A stretch of 64,000 nt of DNA from Branchiostoma floridae (Eukaryota; Chordata; Leptocardii; Amphioxiformes; Branchiostomatidae), in contig NC_049994.1 of the NCBI RefSeq assembly GCF_000003815.2, positions 9,523,148 through 9,587,147 on the forward strand, read 5' to 3'. The translations under genes were made by a program, and so were the position numbers. The notes below the pieces were generated by a model. That model had not been told where the DNA came from and did not search any database. It saw only the letters and a program-made list of their open reading frames with translations. Positions 25,401-40,415 of the stretch are shown one piece after another. Numbering within the stretch: position 1 is the stretch's first letter; each line of letters begins with the position of its first letter.

Positions 25401-28400
25401 TTGCTGACGTCACCTGTCTTGAACTTCCTCGACGCTTCCTTCTTGACAGCCTTGACTGCTGCAGGAACCACGTCCTTCTCGTAAACCGTGCCGACTTGTT
25501 GATCAACTTGCTCAAAGTTAAGACGTCCGACTTTGACTTCTTCAAGTTCCTTCTCTTTCTCGACATAATATTCCCGATCAATTTCAATGTTAGACACGTC
25601 TCCCTTCTTGAACTTGTTTTGCATAGACCATTTGATTTTTCCAATGTCAGCGGGAGCTTTTTCTGGAGTGTAGTTTGTTCCCACTTGTTGATCAAGAGGT
25701 TGGGCACTTGCTCTTTCTTTTTGAACTTCTTCGATCTCTTGTTTGATTTCTAACTTCCCTACATCGCGAAGCTCGGCGTTGTGAACATCGCCCTCCATAA
25801 AATGCATCAAAAGTTTGCCAGTGGTGTCCCTACAGATTTCGTAAGGCTTGTCTTTCCAGTATACCGTCCCTACAGTCTGTTCCTCGAACACGGCTTTCTC
25901 TCGTTCTTCGCGGACTAGCTCCAGTTCCTCAAGGGCTCTCCGTCTTGTCTCTTCGTCTATTTCTATGTTGCTCACATTTCCTTGTGCAAAACGCATTCTC
26001 AACTGTCCGGCAAGATCCCTACACACTTCGTAAGGTCGGTCCTTGTAGTACACCGTGCCTACAACTTGCTCTTCTGCTTCAAAGTTGAGACGTCCCACTT
26101 TAACCTCCTCGATCTCCTTGGCCTTTTCTTCGTAGTATTCTCGGTTTATCTCTATGTTGCTGACATCGCCTTTCTTAAACTTGTCTTGCATGGTCCATTT
26201 GACTTTACCGACGTCTTTGGTCGGTTTTTCTGGAGTGTAATTTGTGCCAACCTGCTGGTTGAGTGGCTGCACGTTCGCTCTTTCTTTCTGCACTTCTTGT
26301 ATCTCCTCTTGCAGTTGGAGTTTACCGACGTCGGCAAGTTCTGCATTGTGGACATCGCCTTCTAGGAAACGCATCAGCAGCTTGCCGGCAGTGTCTCTAC
26401 ATATTTCATATGGCTTATCTTTCCAATAAACTGTTCCTACAGTTTGCTGTTCGAAGACAGCTTTCTTCCTTTCTTCTTGGACCAGTTCAAGCTCCTTTAA
26501 GGTCATCATTCGGGTTTCTTCGTCTACTTCAATATTGCTGACGTTGCCCTGTCTGAAACGCATCCTCAGTTGCCCACCGACATCCTTGCAGACTTCGAAC
26601 GGTATCTCCTTGTAGTACACTGTACCGACAACCTGTTCCACTGGCTCGAATTGCAAGCGTCCAACTTTGACTTCTTCCAATTCCTGTGCCTTTTGTTGGT
26701 AGTACTCTCTGTCGATTTCGATGTTTGAGACGTCGCCTTTCTTGAACTTGTTTTGCATGGCCCACTTCACCTTTCCGACGTCCTTGGTGGGTTTCTCCGG
26801 GGTGTAGTTGGTCCCGACACGCTGGTCTATCGGCTGCGCGCCGACTCGCTCTCGCTCAACTTCCTCTATCTCGCGTTGAAGCTCAAGTTTCCCGACGTCT
26901 GTCAGCTCGGCGTTGTGAACATCTCCCTGCAGGAACCTGAGCCGGAGCTTTCCCGCTAGGTCCTGACATATGTCGTAAGGCTGGTCTTTGTAATACACCG
27001 TGCCGACGATCTGCTCTTCAAACTGAGCCTGAGCTCTCTCCCGCCTCACTTCCTCAATCTCCTCCAACGCCTGGAGGCGGAAAGACTCGTCGAAGTCAGC
27101 ATGTATGACCTCGCCTGTGCGGAACATAAGTCGAAGAGCTCCAGTGACGTCTTTGCAGACCTCGTATGGCTGATCCTTGAAATATATAGTCCCGACCACT
27201 TGGTCCTCAGGCTGGAAGTCCTTGCGCTCGATCCGAACGCGTTCAATCTCTTGTTGAGCCTGCAGCCAATCAGTGCGGTCAAGCTCGGCGTTGAAGACGT
27301 CACCTTCTTTGAATTTCTGCTGCATTTGCCACTTGAGTTTCCCGACCTCTGGTCCGGGGGCTTCTTTGTCATAGATTGCTCCCACGTCCTGTTTGATGCG
27401 CCCAGCATGCGCCCGTTCCTTATGCACCTCTTCTATTTCCTCGGCAAGTTTCAGCTTGCCAACATCGGTGAGCTCGGCGTTTTGCACGTCGCCTTGTCCC
27501 CAGCGGATCTGCAGGCGACCAACAGTGTCCCGGCAAACCTCGTAAGGCTGGTCCTTGTAGTAGATCGTCCCGACAATCTGGTCTTCAAACTCCGCTTGGG
27601 CACGCTCTTCCTTGACGCGCTGGATCTCGTACTCAATCTCTTCCCTTTCGCGCGTGTCAAATTCGGCGTTGTGGACGTCTTCAGTACGGAACCTCATGCG
27701 CATGGCCCCTGTGACGTCACGGCAAACGTCATACGGTTGGTCTTTGTAATAGATCGTTCCCACAACTTGTTCTACACGTTCGGCGGAGGAGACAGCTTCC
27801 TTGACCATGGAGATCTCCTCCTCGACTTGTTCCCTTGAGCGCGTGTCGAACTCAGCGTTGGAGACTTCTCCCTTGGTGAAGCGTAGCTTCATTGCGCCTG
27901 AGACATCGCGACAAACTTCGTACGGCTTATCCTTAAAGTAAACAGTACCGACTATTTGGTCTACCTTCTCGGCGCTGGCGATGGATTCCTTGACTTCTGC
28001 GAGCTCTTGGATCACCTGTTCCCGAGATGCCAGGTCGAATTCTGCGTTGTGCACGTCACCCTTGAGGAAGCGGATCCGCATAGAGCCGGCGGTATCCCTA
28101 CACACCTCGTAAGGCTGATCCTTGAAGTAAATCGTGCCGACGACTTGCTCAACCCTCTCGGCGCTCTGCACCGCCTCTTTCACTCGCTCAATTTCTTCAA
28201 CAGTTTCAAGCTTTGATCGTAGGTCAAATTCAGCATTATGGACATCCCCTTTTTGAAATCTAAGCCGCATCTGTCCAGCGGCGTCACGGCAGATTTCGTA
28301 GGGTTGGTCCTTGTAGTAGATTGTGCCGACGATCTGGTCTTCGACGACTGTTTGGGCACGGGCTTCTTTAACTGTGGACAGCTCTTCCATTCTTTCCAGT

Positions 28401-31400
28401 TGCGTGCGCTCGTCAACTTCTACGTTGTGTACATCGCCTTCGCGGAACTTGAGCTTCATGCTTCCTGTGACATCCTTGCAGACATTGTAAGGAATCTCCT
28501 TGATGTAGATCGTACCGACCACCTGGTCGACGGGCTGGGCGCCTGCTCTCTCTCGTTTCACTTGTTCGATCTCTTCAATGGACTCTATCCGGAACGTCTG
28601 GTCGAGCTCAGCATTGTGCACGTCTCCCTTCTGGAAGCGAAGACGAAGGTTTCCTGCCGTGTCCTTACAGATGTCGTAGGGATGATCTTTGAAATACACG
28701 GTTCCAACGGATTGTTCGATGAAGAGCTTTCCTGTGGGGCGTCTAAGCGACTTCACCAGCTCGATTTCCTCTGCGAGTTCCAGTTTTCCGACTTCGCGCA
28801 GCTCGGCATTCCAGGCTTTGCCTTGAAGGAACCGCAGGCGCATGGTGCCCGTGTTGACATCTTGGCAGACTTCGTATGGCTCCTCCTTGTAGTAAATGGT
28901 GCCGACGACTTGCTCCACCGGCTCGGCTTTGGCTCGCTCTTCTTGTACGAACTTGAGTTCACCCACTGTCCGCTCTTTCTCAGCTAGGTCAAATTCAGCA
29001 TTGTGTACGTCTCCACGCTTGAACTTCTCGGCCATTGAGGCCTTCACTGCCCCTATTGTCGGCGGAGGGATATCTCTGTCGTAACGGGTGCCGACATCTG
29101 ATTGGTCGACTTGCTCCTGTGCGAGCCGTTCGACGCGCATGCGCTCTATCTCCTCCTGTGTTTCAATGACGGTTCTGTAGTCGAACTCCGCGTTTGAGAC
29201 GTTTCCTTCCGAGAAGCGTAATTTCATGCCACCAGCGAGATCCTTGCAGATTTCGTAGGGCCGGTCCTTGTAGACAATCGTGCCGACCACTTGGTCAACG
29301 CGCTCGGCTGCCTGCACGGCTTCCTTCACCTGTTCCAGCTCTTCAGTTCTCTCCAGAATTGTGCTGTCGTCTGCTTCGACGTTGTGAACCTCTCCTCTGA
29401 ACATCAGTCGCATCTGACCAGCCACATCCTGACAAACCTCGTACGGCTGATCCTTGTAGAAGATGGTTCCGACCACCTGATCCACTTTTTCTGCTTTCAG
29501 AAGATTCTGCCTCACTTGTTGGAGTTCCTCTAACACCTCTAGCTTCGACCGCTCGTCGAACTCGGCGTTGCTGACTTCTCCTTCGCGGAAGCGCAGCCTC
29601 AACTTCCCGGCCACGTTCGAGCAAACTTCGTAGGGTTGATCCTTGAAGAATATCGTGCCTACAAGCTGCTCAACCTGTTCGGCCTTAGATCTTTCGCTGC
29701 GGACCAGAGAAATCTCTTGGAGAGCCTCTACCCTCGACCTCTCGTCAAACTCAGCGTTGTGGACGTCACCTTGCAAGAAGCGGAGCCGCATGGAGCCGGA
29801 GACGTCCTTGCACACCTCGTAAGGCTGATCCTTGAAGAAGATGTGCCGACGACTTGCTCGACTTTCTCGGCTTGCTTGCGCTCTTGCTGCACCTCTTGTA
29901 GTTCACCCACTGTTTCTTCGCGGTACTGCTTTTGTAGTTCTTCGAACTCAGCGTTGTGGACATCGCCGGTGACGAACTTCTTCTTCATGGTTTCCTTGAC
30001 TACCGCTACCTCCGGTGGAGGCACGTCCTTTGTGAAGACGGTTCCAACTTCCTGCTCGACAGGTTCCGCCTTCTTTCTTTCAAACTTGATGTACTTGATT
30101 TCTTTGGCTAGTTCAATCTTTGGTTTCTTGTCGAATTCTAGATTTGAGACTTCACCCTTTTCGAACTTCTTTTTCTCGGGCACGTACCTGTAAAGTCCAG
30201 AAATAGGTATTGTTTAAAAAGCAATATGCAACTTGTGTTGGTTATACGTATTCTTATTCAATGAAAGGCAATACCTAATACTAAGGTAGCTGTCATTATG
30301 AAAGAAAACAAACCAATGTCGTAAATGTCCCCTACCTGTCGTAGAGTGGACACTGTTCTTTCTGGATGTTGAACTCGGCGTTGTGGACCATGTCGGCGTT
30401 CACTTCGAACGGGCCCTTCAGTCCCTTCGCGGCGCCCATGGCGACCACGGCCTCCTCGGAGAAGTCCAACAACTCGGCGTTTCGCACGTCTCCCTTCTCA
30501 AACTTCCTCTTGAAGACGGTGGAAACGCCTTTGGGTACGTCTTCTGGCTTCTCACCTGTACCGCGTTGTAAACGGAAACAGAGCAGTTTAGCAAAAATGT
30601 AGCGTCACATCTAGATAGCTTGCTATTGGCAATTAACAAGTGATGAAAACAATGTTAGAAATTTCAAAACTACAATGTCTACAAAGCTAAAGCGTCTTTC
30701 ATCTATTGTCATATTGTGCCATAAAAGACAGTGTTATGATGTCACCCGCTCACCTTGGTATGTAGGTTCAGCAGTATGTACCTCCCCTCGGTCGAACTTG
30801 GGGATGAGCTGGCCGTAGCTGTCCCTCACCACTTCGGTGGCAACTTCTCGCTGGATATTCAGCTCCGCGTTCCTTACATCGCCCTTTTCGAACCTGGAGG
30901 AGAGGGGACTTTGGTAACTACAGACTTCTATGCACCTTTGAACCATCATTGGGGTCATGATCAAGAGTCGATGAGGGCATGCGCTCAAAGTCTCGATGCT
31001 TCTAGCTTATTAAAAGTGGGTCATTTATTCAAAGGATGAAGGTTAGAAATAAGAATGAGAAATGTAGTTTTTCTTCCGACTAGGAATCGGGGTGAATCAG
31101 TACATCAGGAAAAAACGTTTATTGCTTGAAATTACGGACACAGTATTACCACATATAGTCAAAGATATCAGACAGTCTAAAGCTGTTCAAAAAGTTAGTT
31201 TCCTTCAATGTCATTTACGAACACATGCTATCTTGTATTACAATAGATGTGACATACTTGTGACGTAGTTCCCATGATACCCCGGGTCCAGGCATGGAAT
31301 CCTTCTCCTCCTCGATCATCCTGTACATGGTGATCTTCTCCTCGTCCGTCAGCTGTTCCCCGGCCTCGAAGCGAGCGCACAGGCGCTTCAGCCGCACCTC

Positions 31401-34400
31401 TCGGAGAGTAGCCTCGTCCTTCTGCAGTTCCTCTCCGCGACGCACGGGGTGCTCGCCCTCAATTCTGCAACGTTATGGTACAGACAACATTGATTTTCTT
31501 GAACATTTGTTGTCATTTTGGACATAAAACAAGTTACAAAAATTTTGATCTTACCTGCTACCTGTTTTTGCTAACCATTTGCCCAATGCGGCCAATTTCT
31601 ATAATAGTTTAATTGTATCGAAGATAAACAATCAGCGGTAAAACATTTATCTAGCCTATGTAATGTCCTACTTAGCTTGCGTCCTCTCATATGTTTGCCA
31701 CCATCATAGTGATTACCAGGATTAGCAAACTGTCATTTTAAACCCAACGTCCTGGGAATCAACAATCACTTCCTTGTTGGGCCGTTAAGCCTTTAAGATG
31801 CGGGTAAGAGGTAGTGTTTGGATGTAGAAACACGTATATAAACAGTACAACTGTACGGCATGGGCGCTGGTGTATATCGTGACGGGCACAGACAATGCAT
31901 TGAGTCATGATTCTAAAATATATTTTACTTAGCCTTTATTAAATCTTTTATTTACACAGTACATGGTTGATTGAGGAGATCTAAATTTAGCTTATCTAGA
32001 AAAAAAACCTCAAACTCATGAAGTTGGCTTGTATTCTCTATAATATCGCCTGTTCGTTATCTTTTCTAGAAGTGCAGTGTAGGTAGGCTGTTAAATTAAA
32101 GAGGAGTTTTCAGAACCATGGGTACTCCAATAACCGTAAATCAACACATATACTTCCTGATGTATTCTGACAGGAGTTTGAAAGTTCCATTTTAAAGAGC
32201 ATAATGAAACAGGTGAAATGGCTATCATAGTGATCAACGTCACAACGATTACAACGTTTCGGCATTCTGAGATAAACGTTACAAGTATTTGAACGGAGAC
32301 ATGGCGTTACATTGGCAGAAAAGAATGCGCCACTCGGAAACGCGAAGCAGGTCGCGAAGACCTGTTCACCGGACAGGAAACGAATTCTCCCGCCAGGCGC
32401 CAAATAAGACCTGGTCGATCGACAGTTTGTGTCGAATTCCTGACGTGCCGAGGTCCCGCAAACATCCTGCGTGCAGGAAGGTCTCCTCACCCCGACAACT
32501 GTAGTGAGAGACGTTTTTCCCGAGGCTAGCTTAGAGTTTTACAGCGGGGTCCATGACTACAACATAACGGCCATATGGACTAGGCTAATGTATTGGTTCA
32601 ATACTAGGTTTAGTAGTACTTAGTAGCAATGAGGAAGGTCTCCCACCCTACTTGTAAAGTGAGCGACGTTTTCCTGAAGCTGGCATAGCGTTTTTGTTGG
32701 CGGAACTCCGTCACTAACTCACTTTACACTTAATCACTCACACAATCTAACTACAAGCTTGTTCAAAACTATTTATGGATGATAGCAAGGTTCATTTTGC
32801 AACGGTGCAAGTAAATATCCATTCTGGGTTGAAACTTGTAATTTCGTCTGGCTTTGGTCTGAGATGGTACAAAGTATAAGTGCGCAAAATTGATAAAATC
32901 TAAACCGGAGGAAATAGCATCGCTAGGACAGTACTATGGGAGCCAAGTCAGGGGGATATAAAAACACGTATCTGCTTCCTGGGAACCGCCTATCTTAGCC
33001 TTCCTGTCGGCAGCACCCAGTGATCCGTCAGACGGTGTCAGCTCTTGGAACGTGACTGACGTAGGTAAGGGACGTGTTTCCAGAAACACGTGATGACAGC
33101 GCGAACTCTGGCGCACAGACCTCAAGGTCGGTTTCAATCCTGACATGTTGCGTGTGTTTTGGTGAGAGCTGTGTGATATCAAACCATCCGAAAGAGCTAC
33201 AAAAAGTTGCAATAATTGCTAAAACGGGTATTTACAATGGATGTGTGATTTTTAGATTTTTTTTCTAGATTTACAAATTGATCAAATGAGATCGTGTATG
33301 AATAAACTCCGCTACAATATATAGTTATGTATACTCGCTATAGACAACGTGTACGTCTTGAACTGCGCTATCTCAGTCCAGATCTTCAAGGCAGATCATA
33401 TCACAGTATTACAGATTGCAAGGCAATCACAGACACTCTATAGCTAACTTAATTACAAGTTGGAACTAAAGCGCGTTTAAAGCTACCCTCTTACACCTCT
33501 TGTAACATTTCTAAGCAGATGTTGGAGGCAAAATCGATACGTTTTCTTAGCAGACCATTTTTGTTACAAATTGTCTCCTTTTATACGGAAGCGGGTAGCT
33601 GTAGGAAAACGAACGACCCAGACTTCCAACATCTGCTAGAAGATCAGCTCTTGTTGTCCTACCGCTGAAGGAATTCGTGAACCTGTACCCAGACTTGAAC
33701 CAAAACGGCAGTTCCAGAGCCAAAACAGGAAATTCCAGGTTCAGCTGTAGCACATACGTTAACGCTATCCAACAGAGCGCTGAGCTGACATCTTAGGCCC
33801 TTTGACGTCTCTGTTCACATGTTTGGCGTCTGCTCAACAACTGAAGGTGTCTTCAGCTCGGAGGTATTTAAAGTATGGTGGAGTCAGGAAGACGCCTGCT
33901 CGGGCCACTAAGGTTACAGGTCCCAGAGGTACCTGTTACTTTCACTCACTTTCACTGGTTATCTTCACCAGTGCTACGTGTGTGACCATGGGCGAAGGAC
34001 ACTATGTGCCCAATTTTAAGCAGATGTACGATTCGACATGATTTGTAACCTTTTTTCCGCGGTACGTACTTCGGTAAACATAGAAAAATAGCACTATTTG
34101 GAAGGCGTACACGTAGCAAATGCCACAGAAAGCCATGCAAAACTATTTTAGGCTACTTGTATATTTGTAGTCAGTTATGAAAACGTACAAATGAATGCAC
34201 AAACTTTACACATCCCACCAATAATTGTGAAAGCAGATCCCCACCCCATACTACATAGTCTTTTTTAAGGTAAGGTAGTCTCATAAAATGGTTTTTGCCA
34301 TACGTTGCATCTTGTTCAATTGCTATGCAATAAGGTCTATGCGTCCACCGCAAAGTTGGGCGAAATACAACGATCTAACTATTCTTCTTCCCAAAGTATG

Positions 34401-37400
34401 AAGACTATTCTGCACTCACCTGTATGTGGTTAATTTGCCGACCCGCTTTCCTTCGTCAACTTCGGTGCTTTCTTCTGTCCGAGTTTCTGTTTGTAAAACA
34501 TAACGACAGTGTATCAGAAATATTGTAGAGAATACAGAATGTATGTGCGTTTCCTCCACTAGTATTACTATTACCATACCAGCAACCAGAAACGACTGAA
34601 AAAATACAAAATTTGTAACTATTGGGAAATGCTTCATTTCTGAAGATTCGCTTCGTTAAAGGTCTCCTGTCAGAGAACCGGCCAATGTTGACTACCCAAT
34701 GCAAGATGAGCGCGATTTTCCACTATTTTGCCTACCGTTAAAATGTAATCATTCCTATTTACTATGATATAGCATGAGTTCTCCGTTCCAATTTGTCTGG
34801 ATAAACCCTATGGTAGCGCTAGTATAGAGGAGGCCAACATCCTTTGGACCCCATATTGGGGGAGAGGTACTTGACATTGCTCATCATCTCACGCACAGGT
34901 TGAAGAAACACTCCATAAAAGACACACTTAATCACAGCCCTCTCTACTAAACAGAGGGGTCACCCGGGTGTAGACACGTTTCTGTGAAACACGTCTGGTG
35001 TTGGAGTGGCTCTGTTGTGGAAATAAGAGCGCTGTCAAGTGACAGGCAGCGTCCTCGAAGAGAAACTTAAGAGTGATTTGGCTGGCGAGGAAGCGACCTT
35101 CACAGGAACAGGGCGACATAAGTCACACGCACTGTAAATCCAAACAGTTCAAAATGGTCGTAAATTGTTAGACTTTCAAACTTCCATTGACTGACTTTTA
35201 CTGCGATTGCATAGAATGGACGATGATAACCATGCAAGCCGGATTCGCACAGGAATCAACAAAGATGTGTTCGAGGCACGTGCTTGTCGTGATCTATTTT
35301 TGTCTAATCGGCAGAGAAAACACGGGGTAGCACCAAAACATCACACAAGAGGGAGGAATCTGGGCGGTTCCCACAAAGGGCTAAGCTCACGGAGAGGGAA
35401 AACGCTTCATCGACAGGGCAGTAAATAAATATCCAAAACAAACCCTACCGCTAAACCGAGTCTCTGAAATAGAGCATGGCGACCCACCCTTTTTCAACTC
35501 CACCTGTCCGTTCCAAGCGCTCTAATATTGTAATATGGCTCTTAAAGGACGTCCTTCCACGATGCTATCACTTGTCGTCACTATAAGTGCCCGTCTAAGT
35601 ACATCCACTGCAGCCAAACTGGTGTTGATCTCGTTTCTTCCAAGGAAATAAAGCTTAGAGCACTGGCACACTTCCATTGAACTTGACGAGTTAGACATAC
35701 TTTTGTCCGAAGGCCACTGGTGAATCATTGTGAATCAAGGGCTTTTTTAGGCTGGAGGACGATTCCCACAGGATGACTGACGTCTCTGTCAGACGACATT
35801 TTCCCTCAAGGCTGCCCACAATGCCTACCATACCAACAAGTGCGCACCTCATGAAAGGTACAGAACAAAATTGTCAACTTACGAACAGAGAGGTCTACAG
35901 AGGGCCTCCTAGTGGACACGAACAGAAACACTTTGTTCTCTTCTACTACAACTGCGGACTGACAAACATCCCCCATGTTGACGACACCAGCGACGTCCAC
36001 CTTTCTACGCACTCGTCCACCGACCGTCCTTCTCTTTCTGTCCCAAACGTGAGGCTATCTCAGGGGACTTTAGGAACACCTCTCTGCTCTGTTTGCTCGA
36101 GCCTTAGGACATATATACGCGGTGATATCGTCTTTCGTCATCCCCCAAGGCTGCTTCGCTGCCGAGGAAAACGCAACATCTGGCGGGAAAGTGACGTCAT
36201 GACAGGTGATGTACCGGAATGCCCGTTACAGGGTCAGCGGCAAGTTTGAATCTTGTGTGAACTTCAACTTCCAGCGACTGAAGGAGCTAGGAAAGTTTAT
36301 TTACAGACCGATTAAGATAACACGGTCTGTCAAACTGATGTGACACCTGCTGAGTGGTCTAAGATGTTTCTAATAAATCTAAGGACCAATCCGTGCTGAG
36401 ACTTGATCCTAAGGCCATACCAATCTTATTTGTTTCTTCTCGAATTTGAATGTACATGTTTTTTTTCATTTTCAAAAAAGAATTAAATGCCGGGAAAAAA
36501 TACTACATGTTTTGCTATCATAAACCTTGTAAATATTACCATTCAGAGCCTAATGCACAAATTTTCAGTCTAAAAACAATGCCTTTTATTCAGAACATTA
36601 GTATTAACAAATCAAAGGAAATGACTCATTGTATAAAACGTGCCATTAAACTCAGGGTGTTTTTTTTGTTATTCAAGACATATATCTTCACCCCAGACCT
36701 TTTGAAAAAATTCTTTTTATTCTTTCTCCCCCTTTTGGTTCAATTTTTTCCTGCAAAAGAAAGAAGCTGCAAATAAATTTGGTGTGGCCTAACTGTCCAT
36801 CGCGATGAGCAGTTCGACCAATGATAGCATGGCAATCATCGGTTCGACCAATGAGAACGTCGCTGCATGTCCATCAACTATTTGTCTCTTTATGTTTTCA
36901 TCTTAATTAAACCTCTACGTTTTGCCCAAGGTGGGCGGGGCCGTAGGAATGGACCAATTTGTGCTCAAAATTGTAACGGTATGATTTGATACGAACTTTG
37001 GCAGTGATATACAATGACTCACGACAGAAACACGCACTGTATGTCGGATACTATTGACGGGAAAACATACAGAGGACCTGTTCTGGCCAAGGAGTCCAGT
37101 GTTTTGAAAGCATGGAGAACAAATAAACACTATGAGGTAATGTCTCTTGGAAACCCATAATTTCCTGACATTGACAAGCTCAAGCTTGTAAGGTCATGAC
37201 GATTTATCTAAATCGACAAGCTTTTTTTTTTTTTACATCTATTCTGTTATCACCACACACAGTAATACGGAAACACCTACGACACCCTCGTCTGCATAAC
37301 TGGGTTTGAATAACAAGTTTGATTCCGCCCGTTTCGCCCTCAAAGTCCACCAGAGGAAAGGGGATATCCTGGAAGCGGGCACGGGCCACGAAAATGATGC

Positions 37401-39296
37401 TCTTCGTTCGGTCTCCCGGGGAACATGTTTGGAATTCCTCGGCGCGATTTCAACAAGCAAGGATTTTCTCAAAGTGTTCAACACGTGTTTCACAGCTTGA
37501 GTCTGCGCGTTATTTATAAGTCTCAGACGGTTACGAAATAGGGAGGGTCGCGTCGGAATTTTTAAATCATCACAGAATTCATTGCAATTTACCATCATCA
37601 TTGTTATACATGTAGCTGACTTTTGTCTTTTTTTTTCAATTTGAAGAGAATGTCTTAATTGATCAAAAATAACCTTCAAAAATAAAAACGATGTTAAACG
37701 AATTGCTGATTGTGGAAAACAGGGAAAAAAGCCAAAATTTAGTTGAAAAGATGCATCCTTTTACTTCAACCCTTCCTTGTCACTGTAAACACTTTTCGCC
37801 ACTAGTTGGTCTTACGTAAGTTTTCTGTTTTACCAAAATGTACATTTGTTGTATACTTTAGCTGCTTTTGTTTTATTTCATGCACTCCAGGAAAATAGAG
37901 TATTATTAGTAGATGGAGATCTAAATAAACCATTCAAAAACTACAGGTTCTGTACTAGGTACTAAGCTGTCGTTCCCAAATATAAGGATCTCTGTATTGC
38001 TTTGACTCCTTCACTTACAGCAGTTATTGGTATTCAGAGATTGTGTCTATTCTTGACTATGTTCCGGAATGCAGAAGCTGTGTTGATGTTTCTATTAAAA
38101 GCTTTAGACACTTTAGGTTACAGAACACTGTTCTAGTCCAGGCGGTTTCTATCAGAGCAGAACAACAACAAAGCATTACTGAGAACATACTGTATGTAAT
38201 GTACCGCGTACAGGACTTAGACTCGCTGTTTCAAAACAACTAAAACTGTAAGATATCTGCACTTCTGTAAGGTTTCTTCAACTGAGATATTCCGCTTGGA
38301 AACTGACGAATTCGAAAACTATTTACACAAGGTTTTAAAACAGCCCAAGCAGCATTTTCAATAGTGGAAAATTGTGTTTATCGTTTCAACTAATCATTTT
38401 TGTAAATAGTAAAATTACAAAACCTGTTAGTATCTGGATATAAGCTACAAAACAGCTCCCATTTTTAAACATACACACTCACATTCCTACAGGCCTGCCT
38501 CTACGTATACATACCGTTACTAAACTCATGATTTGTGATCGGATTTTCACTGGGGCTGCGTCGACGGGTCGACAAGGGCCTTCATTTCCTCACAAGGCAG
38601 TCCGATGTCGTACGACACATCAATTGTCGTAGACCTATCGTAAGACTTATAATGAGATGGGGGCCTTGCCGTGGGATCCGACCTATATTCGGCGGCACCG
38701 TATAAGAGGGTATGTTTGCATGTACAACAAACAAGCTTCCGTCACACGGCTTAACTCTTGTTGTCAACTTAAAGAGATGCTCGGCTGACAGAAGACAATG
38801 ACGGTCCTTGAGTGGGCGCCTTTCCCACCTTAATAAGATAGCTGACCTGTTTACACATAGGATCGGACATTTTTACCCGGGTTTCAGCTTCGTATGTAGG
38901 GGACACTATGGAAGCTCATCTTTGCCCCTGAGTGTGCTAGATTTATAGTAATAAATGGTAATCTCTGTAGTTATCATACCCAATATCACCGATATTGGAG
39001 AAATTGAGAAATTAACACCTGTTTTAGCAAGACAGCTTGCACCGCTGTCCACCATACAACACTCCTTTGGCGATGCTCTTGCATAAACATCAACTATCAC
39101 AACATTTCTTTTTATTAGGAAAATGTTTTTCTACCTGGTGGTTGAAAGGCCCAGTGGTTGCTCACGCACCGAAAGAAAACAACAACAAATAAACATGTGA
39201 CTTGAGAAGTTTCCGTTACCTTCGCTAGAAGATTAGGTATTCGGTTCGGTAGCAATTGTGTGCGTTGCGTATGTATGTGTGTGTGTGTGTGTGTGC

Positions 39297-39355
<59 letters not shown>

Positions 39356-40381
39356 TGTAGTTGACCAGCATACCTCCAGAATGCCTTGATGGATTGTCTT
39401 GATATTTGTTACGTAGGTAGGTCTTGATGAGACCTTGAAAAGATAAGATGAAAACTTGTGTAAGAGTAAGAACTTACGGACGTCTTCTGTGGTCTCCCCG
39501 CCTTCAGTGGTGGTGGTGGTGGTGGTAGTGATGATGCGGTGCTTCAGCTTGCGGGTCTCGATGTCGCCGGGACCGGCCTCAAACTCCGTGCGGCGCACCT
39601 TCACACGGGACGGCCCGGTAGGCTGCTGCACACGGGTGATCTTCTTGAAAACTTTCTGTCGTGGCGAACGAGATGGTTGTGGCACAATGAAAGACAAACC
39701 GGTACTGCATTTGGTTAAAGCTAACACCATACTCATTGCAAATTAAGACAGCAATTTGCAACTGTACCCGATAATTGTTAATAAATGTTATATTCTTCTT
39801 ATTACTATTGTTCTTAATTGTTTGTCCGTCTTTTTCAGTTACTTGCCAAAAGTTGCAATTGATGGTCTACGGGTCCCAACAAGGAATGGACCATACACCA
39901 CAACTGGTATAGTGTGTTACAGGAAAAAAAATTGAAATTTCGTAAGAGATGAATATAACGCTATGTGTACAAAGATTGTTTAATCATTAGTGGAAGGTCG
40001 ACACGATCATCACAGAAACTAGACATTATACACTGTAAGACTGATAGATATAGATCCAGCGCTGTTCCTCACATGACTAGACTTCTGAACGCTTAATTGC
40101 CTTCGCTGTGTTCGCTACTCGTTGTGTTTTGAACTGTTTTATATATGTATGATAATATCCTATGTATATGTATGATATTCTATGAACATCTGTGATTTAA
40201 ATACCCCGAAACTGTATCAACTGTAAACGTCGTTGACCGACGATTTTAACTTGTGTATTTAGACCAGTATATTTTAATCAGTGTATCTAGAGCTCTTGAC
40301 ATTTTTATCTTGTGTAGTTTACCACGCAATTCAGCCGTTGGCTGCAAGGTGGCAACTGTGACGTCTGACTTTTGAATAAAC

Positions 40382-40415
<34 letters not shown>

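Larger units (their letters stand above)
34487..39477. other. Intron of the giant gene (~5 kb)
   Basis: Contents: a (GT)n microsatellite (39271-39359), a dispersed repeat (36795-36905) and a possible alternative first exon (35883-35976). The rest shows nothing I can support. Confidence 0.5.

Noticed and set aside
27101-28987. Plus-strand open frames of about 245 and 249 codons opposite the main exon
   Set aside because: They are antisense shadows of the repetitive minus-strand exon. They repeat with the same period and have no own splice sites or domains.
24924-30187. Assignment of the repeats to nebulin or ankyrin
   Set aside because: Nebulin repeats carry SDxxYK and ankyrin repeats carry GxTPLHxA; neither is present. 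The GDV core fits Xin/EPLIN better, though the linker matches no family I recognise.
35773-36249. Plus-strand 158-codon frame
   Set aside because: No domain, low-complexity neighbours and no splice context. The opposite strand has the more plausible, though still weak, exon candidate.
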